Source: Chlorobiales bacterium
GTDB lineage: Bacteria > Bacteroidota > Chlorobiia > Chlorobiales > Chlorobiaceae
Assembly (NCBI GenBank): GCA_022360355.1
Contig: JAKSCY010000112.1
Span: 1-12,940, forward strand
Direction: 5' to 3'
Length of the DNA: 12,940 nucleotides
Positions 10,102 to 12,940 of the stretch are shown here, one piece after another. The notes under the pieces are model-generated. The model was given only the letters and a program-made list of their open reading frames with translations. It searched no databases and was not told where the DNA came from. A program made the translations under genes and the position numbers. Each line of letters begins with the position of its first letter. Position 1 is the first letter of the stretch.

Positions 10102-10626
10102 TCATGAACCCTGCTTCTGTTTCGCTATCTGATCGATAACGGAAACAAGATCCCTCGTTACCGCGTTGACCACCATGGGAACGGAACTGATGACATTGTT
10201 GACCAGACCCGCGACACGGCCGATGTTTTCGGTTTTGCTGAGCATCTTGGACAGCTCCTTCAACTTGTCTGCTTCGAAAACAGCTCCGTCAATGGCAGCC
10301 ATCTTGAATTTCAGCATCTCGTTACTCTTGCCGAACTTCTCGATAATTTTTGCCGGAACAACCGGATCATCATAGCCGATGGCCATCCCTGTAGTGTTAA
10401 TCAGCCCCTCAGCCAAGCGGTCACCGCCATCGACATTTTCGAGAGCTTTCTTTATCAGTGTGTTTTTTACCACCCTGTACTCTACACCAGCCTTGCGGAA
10501 CTCGCTTCTCAGCTCAGCCATTTTGTCGACGTCCAGCCCCTGAAACTCGGTCAGGTAAATACCCTGGGCTTTCTCAAGCTTTTCGGCAACATCTTTAACA
10601 ATTTGCTCTTTTTTCTCGCGCTTCAT
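10102..10626 (-). CDS. rplJ: 50S ribosomal protein L10
   Basis: This is the 174-residue stalk base protein. It binds 23S rRNA beside L11 through its N-terminal globular domain and carries L7/L12 dimers on its C-terminal helix. Typical L10 features are the N-terminal helix, then YLTEFQGLDVDKMAELR at about 24-40 and EYRVVKNTLIKKAL at about 49-62. The lysine-rich C-terminal helix is where L12 docks. Length is in the normal range. ATG 10626 has only a weak ribosome site. It begins 17 bases after the rplA stop, which suggests translational coupling. In E. coli the L10-L12 complex represses its own mRNA through a leader; with so short a gap any such site would have to lie inside rplA. Confidence 0.96.
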   Translation of the reverse strand: MKREKKEQIVKDVAEKLEKAQGIYLTEFQGLDVDKMAELRSEFRKAGVEYRVVKNTLIKKALENVDGGDRLAEGLINTTGMAIGYDDPVVPAKIIEKFGKSNEMLKFKMAAIDGAVFEADKLKELSKMLSKTENIGRVAGLVNNVISSVPMVVNAVTRDLVSVIDQIAKQKQGS

Positions 10627-10643
10627 CTTGTAAACCGTTTATG

Positions 10644-11333
10644 TTAGGCGACAAACTTCTCTTTTTTCACCCTGATCCCCGGTGACATTGTGCTGGAGAT
10701 GGAAATATTCCGGATATACTGCCCCTTTGCAGCTGAAGGCCTCAATCTGACAACCTCCTTGATAAAACTCGTAACATTGTCTGCAAGCTGCTCGGCGCCG
10801 AACGATACTTTCCCTACAGGAGCGTGTACATTGCCGGCCTTGTCAACCCTGAACTCGATTTTGCCAGCTTTTACTTCCTTTACCGCTTTGGCAACATCCA
10901 TGGTAACCGTTCCCGATTTCGGGTTGGGCATAAGGCCTCGAGGGCCAAGAATTTTACCGACCTTGCCAAGCTTACCCATAACATCAGGCGTTGCTATGAT
11001 GACGTCAACTTCAGTCCACCCGTTCTGGATTTTTTCGATGTAATCTTCAAAGCCTACGAAGTCGGCACCGGCCTCTTCCGCCTCACCTGCTTTTGCTTCA
11101 TTGCAAACAACAAGAACCGACACTGTTTTACCTGTTCCATGAGGAAGCATAACCGTTCCGCGGACAACCTGGTCAGCGTGACGCGGGTCGACACCCAGCT
11201 TCATCGCCACATCAACCGACGCATCAAACTTCAACTCGGTAATCTCTTTGACAAGCTCTACGGCCTGCTGCAGATCATACTCGCTGTGAACCGCTACTTT
11301 ACCAAAAGCATTTCTGTATTTTTTTCCTGCCAT
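10644..11333 (-). CDS. rplA: 50S ribosomal protein L1
   Basis: This is the 229-residue protein of the mobile L1 stalk, which binds 23S rRNA near the E site and helps release deacylated tRNA. The family signature region lies at about 119-141 and includes [15 protein letters not shown]. The N-terminal KYRNAF and the LPHGTGK segment at about 63-69 are also typical. Length is close to the 234 residues of E. coli L1. ATG 11333 is preceded by GCAGGAA at suitable spacing. L1 represses translation of the L11-L1 message in E. coli. Here the rplK leader is only 42 bases, so a similar site would have to be compact. Confidence 0.97.
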   Translation of the reverse strand: MAGKKYRNAFGKVAVHSEYDLQQAVELVKEITELKFDASVDVAMKLGVDPRHADQVVRGTVMLPHGTGKTVSVLVVCNEAKAGEAEEAGADFVGFEDYIEKIQNGWTEVDVIIATPDVMGKLGKVGKILGPRGLMPNPKSGTVTMDVAKAVKEVKAGKIEFRVDKAGNVHAPVGKVSFGAEQLADNVTSFIKEVVRLRPSAAKGQYIRNISISSTMSPGIRVKKEKFVA

Positions 11334-11353
11334 TTTTGTTCCTGCAAGTGGTT

Positions 11354-11373
11354 AAAAAAACGACCTGACGGTC
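11354..11373 (-). terminator. weak terminator-like hairpin between rplK and rplA
   Basis: On the minus strand GACC-GTCA-GGTC (11373-11362) forms a short GC-rich stem with a four-base loop. After one G it is followed by seven T (11360-11354). The stem is only 4 bp, too short for strong termination, but the T run is the best in any gap inside the operon. It may cause pausing or partial termination before rplA. Confidence 0.3.
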
Positions 11374-11393
11374 TCCCACAATCATTCCATATC

Positions 11394-11408
11394 CTGATGA
11401 ATAATCAG
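11394..11408 (-). other. small hairpin overlapping the rplK stop codon
   Basis: Arms CTGAT and ATCAG (5 bp) enclose a 5-base loop, and the rplK TGA (11407-11405) lies inside the first arm. It is 20 bases before the second hairpin in this gap. The two could act together in the rplK-rplA gap, or this one may be chance. Confidence 0.25.
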
Positions 11409-11830
11409 TTCTCTACTACGATACCCATGCTTCTTGCGGTACCCCGGACCATCTGCATGGCACCCTCAATATCGACGGCATTGAGATCCGGCATCTTCAA
11501 CTCCGCAATCCTGCGAACCTGCTCGTCCGTCACCTTGCCGACCTTGTTTTTGTTCGGCTCACCGGACCCCTTCTGCAACTTGGCTTCCTTGAGCAGCAGA
11601 ACCGCAGCCGGAGGAGTCTTGGTGATGAACGTGAATGATTTGTCCGAATATACCGTAATCACAACCGGAATGATGGTTCCCGACTGCGACTGGGTTTTCG
11701 CATTGAACTGCTTGCAGAACTCCATGATGTTCACACCTTTCTGACCAAGAGCCGGCCCGACGGGCGGCGCAGGATTGGCACCTCCTGCCGGAATCTGCAG
11801 TTTAATAAACCCAACTACCTTTTTTGCCAT
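11405..11830 (-). CDS. rplK: 50S ribosomal protein L11
   Basis: This is the 141-residue protein of the GTPase-associated centre. It binds the 1070 region of 23S rRNA and takes part in factor binding and the stringent response. The N-terminal domain shows [19 protein letters not shown] (11-29), including the prolines that shape the thiostrepton-binding cleft. The C-terminal rRNA-binding domain starts near residue 70 with [14 protein letters not shown] and ends [11 protein letters not shown]. Length is the family norm. No clear Shine-Dalgarno precedes ATG 11830: the upstream bases read AACAGTGATATTGT. It begins 42 bases after nusG. Confidence 0.97.
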   Translation of the reverse strand: MAKKVVGFIKLQIPAGGANPAPPVGPALGQKGVNIMEFCKQFNAKTQSQSGTIIPVVITVYSDKSFTFITKTPPAAVLLLKEAKLQKGSGEPNKNKVGKVTDEQVRRIAELKMPDLNAVDIEGAMQMVRGTARSMGIVVEN

Positions 11831-11839
11831 ACAATATCA

Positions 11840-11880
11840 CTGTTTCAACAGCCGAATAAAACTCAAGCCGTATTATTGAG
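11840..11880 (-). promoter_or_regulatory. short structured leader of rplK, possible L1 control region
   Basis: Two small hairpins fill the nusG-rplK junction. CTCAA/TTGAG (11880-11876 with 11866-11862) has the nusG stop in its loop. CTGTT/AACAG (11851-11840) ends 9 bases before the rplK ATG. In E. coli, L1 binds the L11 leader to repress the operon. Position fits, but I could not match the known L1-binding loop sequence, so function is only a possibility. Confidence 0.25.
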
Positions 11881-12454
11881 AAATTGACTTAACCTGGGAA
11901 AAATCAAGCTCTGTAGGAGTGCTTCGCCCGAAAAAGTTAATCATAACCTTCACCTTCATCCTCTCGGTGCAAACATCATGAACAACTCCGGTCAATGAAC
12001 TGAAAGGACCATCTATCACCTTGACGGAATCACCAACACGGAAAGGAGCCTCGACAACGGAACGCTGCTCGACAGTACCTTCAGGTTCAAGAATTTTTTC
12101 AACCTCGTCGGGCCGCAAAGGGGTCGGAACGTCATTAACCCCGAGGAACCCCATGACCGAAGGAATATCCATGATAAGGTTTTTGGTCTGCTTATCAAGC
12201 ACCGCTTCGATAAGTACGTAACCGGGAAAAGCATTTTTTGTGAGACTTCTCTTCTTGCCGTTCTTGACCTCTACAAACTTCTCGTAGGGCACGTAAACCT
12301 GAAGGATCTTGTCCCCCAGTGCCTGGCGCTCGACCTCAAGCTCAATTCCTTCCTTGACCTTGCGCTCGTGACCGGAATATATCCTCAAAGCATACCAGCG
12401 AGGTTTCGGAAAACCCTGCGCATCCTGCTCTATTATTGTTTCACTCTCACTCAT
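11873..12454 (-). CDS. nusG: transcription termination/antitermination factor NusG
   Basis: This 193-residue transcription factor binds the RNA polymerase clamp through its NGN domain and contacts Rho or ribosomal protein S10 through its KOW domain. The NGN domain spans about 18-125, with RWYALRIYSGHE at 19-30 and the conserved FPGYV at 76-80. The KOW domain starts FRVGDSVKVIDGPF (138-151). The C-terminal FGRSTPTELDFSQV (175-188) closely resembles the E. coli ending. It is about 12 residues longer than the E. coli protein, mostly an acidic N-terminal extension. GAGG lies upstream of ATG 12454. It follows secE by 24 bases, the classic secE-nusG pair. Confidence 0.97.
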   Translation of the reverse strand: MSESETIIEQDAQGFPKPRWYALRIYSGHERKVKEGIELEVERQALGDKILQVYVPYEKFVEVKNGKKRSLTKNAFPGYVLIEAVLDKQTKNLIMDIPSVMGFLGVNDVPTPLRPDEVEKILEPEGTVEQRSVVEAPFRVGDSVKVIDGPFSSLTGVVHDVCTERMKVKVMINFFGRSTPTELDFSQVKSISQ

Positions 12455-12478
12455 CCGCTCTACCTCATCCCTCTTTTC

Positions 12479-12670
12479 TTACAACAATTTTCCGATAAAT
12501 GAGTTAATCAGCCAGTCTGCCACAAAAGTGAACAGGGCAAGCAACCCGGAGACGGTCAGAACAACAACAGTCAGATCGCGGGTATCCTCAGGACTCGGCC
12601 AGGAAACCTTTTTCATCTCATTGACAACATCGTGATAATACCTGACCACCTTATCGAGATATTTTTTCAT
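12479..12670 (-). CDS. secE: preprotein translocase subunit SecE
   Basis: This is the 63-residue small subunit of the SecYEG protein export channel in the cytoplasmic membrane, where it clamps SecY. It has the short single-span form found in most bacteria, unlike the three-span E. coli protein. An amphipathic N-terminal helix contains the conserved EMKKVSWPS (18-26). One hydrophobic membrane segment follows at about 33-56. ATG 12670 is preceded by GGAAGG. It lies 51 bases after tRNA-Trp and may be co-transcribed with the tRNAs, since I see no convincing promoter in between. Confidence 0.95.
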   Translation of the reverse strand: MKKYLDKVVRYYHDVVNEMKKVSWPSPEDTRDLTVVVLTVSGLLALFTFVADWLINSFIGKLL

Positions 12671-12721
12671 AAGCCGCCTTCCAAAAATAGAATACCTTTT
12701 TGCACTTTACCCCTGTACCGG

Positions 12722-12794
12722 CACGTCAGGAGGGACTCGAACCCCCAACCTGCGGTTTTGGAGACCGCTGCTCTACCAATTAAGCTACTGACGT
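12722..12794 (-). tRNA. tRNA-Trp (anticodon CCA)
   Basis: A full cloverleaf of 73 nt. The acceptor arms ACGTCAG/CTGACGT pair over 7 bp. The D arm GCTTAATTGGTAGAGC, the anticodon arm GCGGT-CTCCAAA-ACCGC (anticodon CCA) and a T arm with loop TTCGAGT all form. The discriminator is G, as expected for Trp. The 3' CCA is not encoded (C then GG follows). It is the last tRNA before secE, a frequent arrangement in bacteria. Confidence 0.96.
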
Positions 12795-12817
12795 CTGCCT
12801 AACCACATGAGCATCTG

Positions 12818-12890
<73 letters not shown>

Positions 12891-12908
12891 CTGGCTGCCA
12901 GAAAACCA

Positions 12909-12940
12909 TGGTGGGTAGGGAAGGATTCGAACCTCCGAAG
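12909..12940 (-). tRNA. 3' part of a tRNA, probably tRNA-Tyr
   Basis: The T arm GGAGG-TTCGAAT-CCTTC, the acceptor 3' strand CCTACCC, discriminator A and an encoded CCA are visible; the 5' part is beyond the window. The CTTCGGAGGTTCGAATCCTT stretch closely resembles the end of bacterial tRNA-Tyr, and Tyr often lies next to Thr in this cluster. The anticodon is not visible, so the identity is inferred. Confidence 0.75.

Noticed and set aside
12891..12908. CTGG-CAG-CCAG mini hairpin between the two rightmost tRNAs
   Set aside because: A 4-bp stem without a T tract in an 18-base tRNA spacer is likely chance or a simple processing spacer.

Overview
The window is a bacterial housekeeping locus read entirely from the minus strand. 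It runs from the end of a tRNA cluster through secE, nusG, rplK (L11), rplA (L1), rplJ (L10), rplL (L7/L12), rpoB and rpoC, and ends in a gene that runs off the left edge. The proteins most resemble those of the Bacteroidetes/Chlorobi group. The pointers are a beta-prime subunit of 1495 residues with both the SI3-type insert in the trigger loop and an extra insert near residue 240, plus the RpoB sequence style. GC is moderate, roughly half by eye. My best guess is a green sulfur bacterium (Chlorobiaceae); this rests on recall of protein style, not on a search.

Layout in direction of transcription (right to left). A partial tRNA, probably Tyr, crosses the right edge. tRNA-Thr(GGT) and tRNA-Trp(CCA) follow with short spacers. 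secE and nusG are 24 bases apart. rplK follows after 42 bases, rplA after 71, rplJ after 17, rplL after 60, rpoB after 194 and rpoC after 67. A bulged hairpin 36 bases past the rpoC stop is the likely operon terminator. Beyond it lies the start of an FkbM-type methyltransferase-like gene of at least 276 codons.

How the genes work together. SecE is part of the SecYEG protein export channel. NusG couples RNA polymerase to the ribosome, Rho or other factors. L11, L1, L10 and L7/L12 form the L1 stalk and the L11-L10-L12 stalk base of the 50S subunit. RpoB and RpoC form the catalytic core of RNA polymerase. No promoter for the operon is visible, so it presumably starts beyond the right edge at or before the tRNAs. 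Hairpins in the rplK-rplA and rplL-rpoB gaps are candidate attenuators that could tune ribosomal protein output against polymerase output.

This is an ordinary, highly conserved region and I found no undescribed system in it. The points worth a second look are an Asn at the RpoB position equivalent to E. coli His526 in the rifampicin pocket, the RpoC insert, the intergenic hairpins, and the methyltransferase-like gene with an unassigned N-terminal third.
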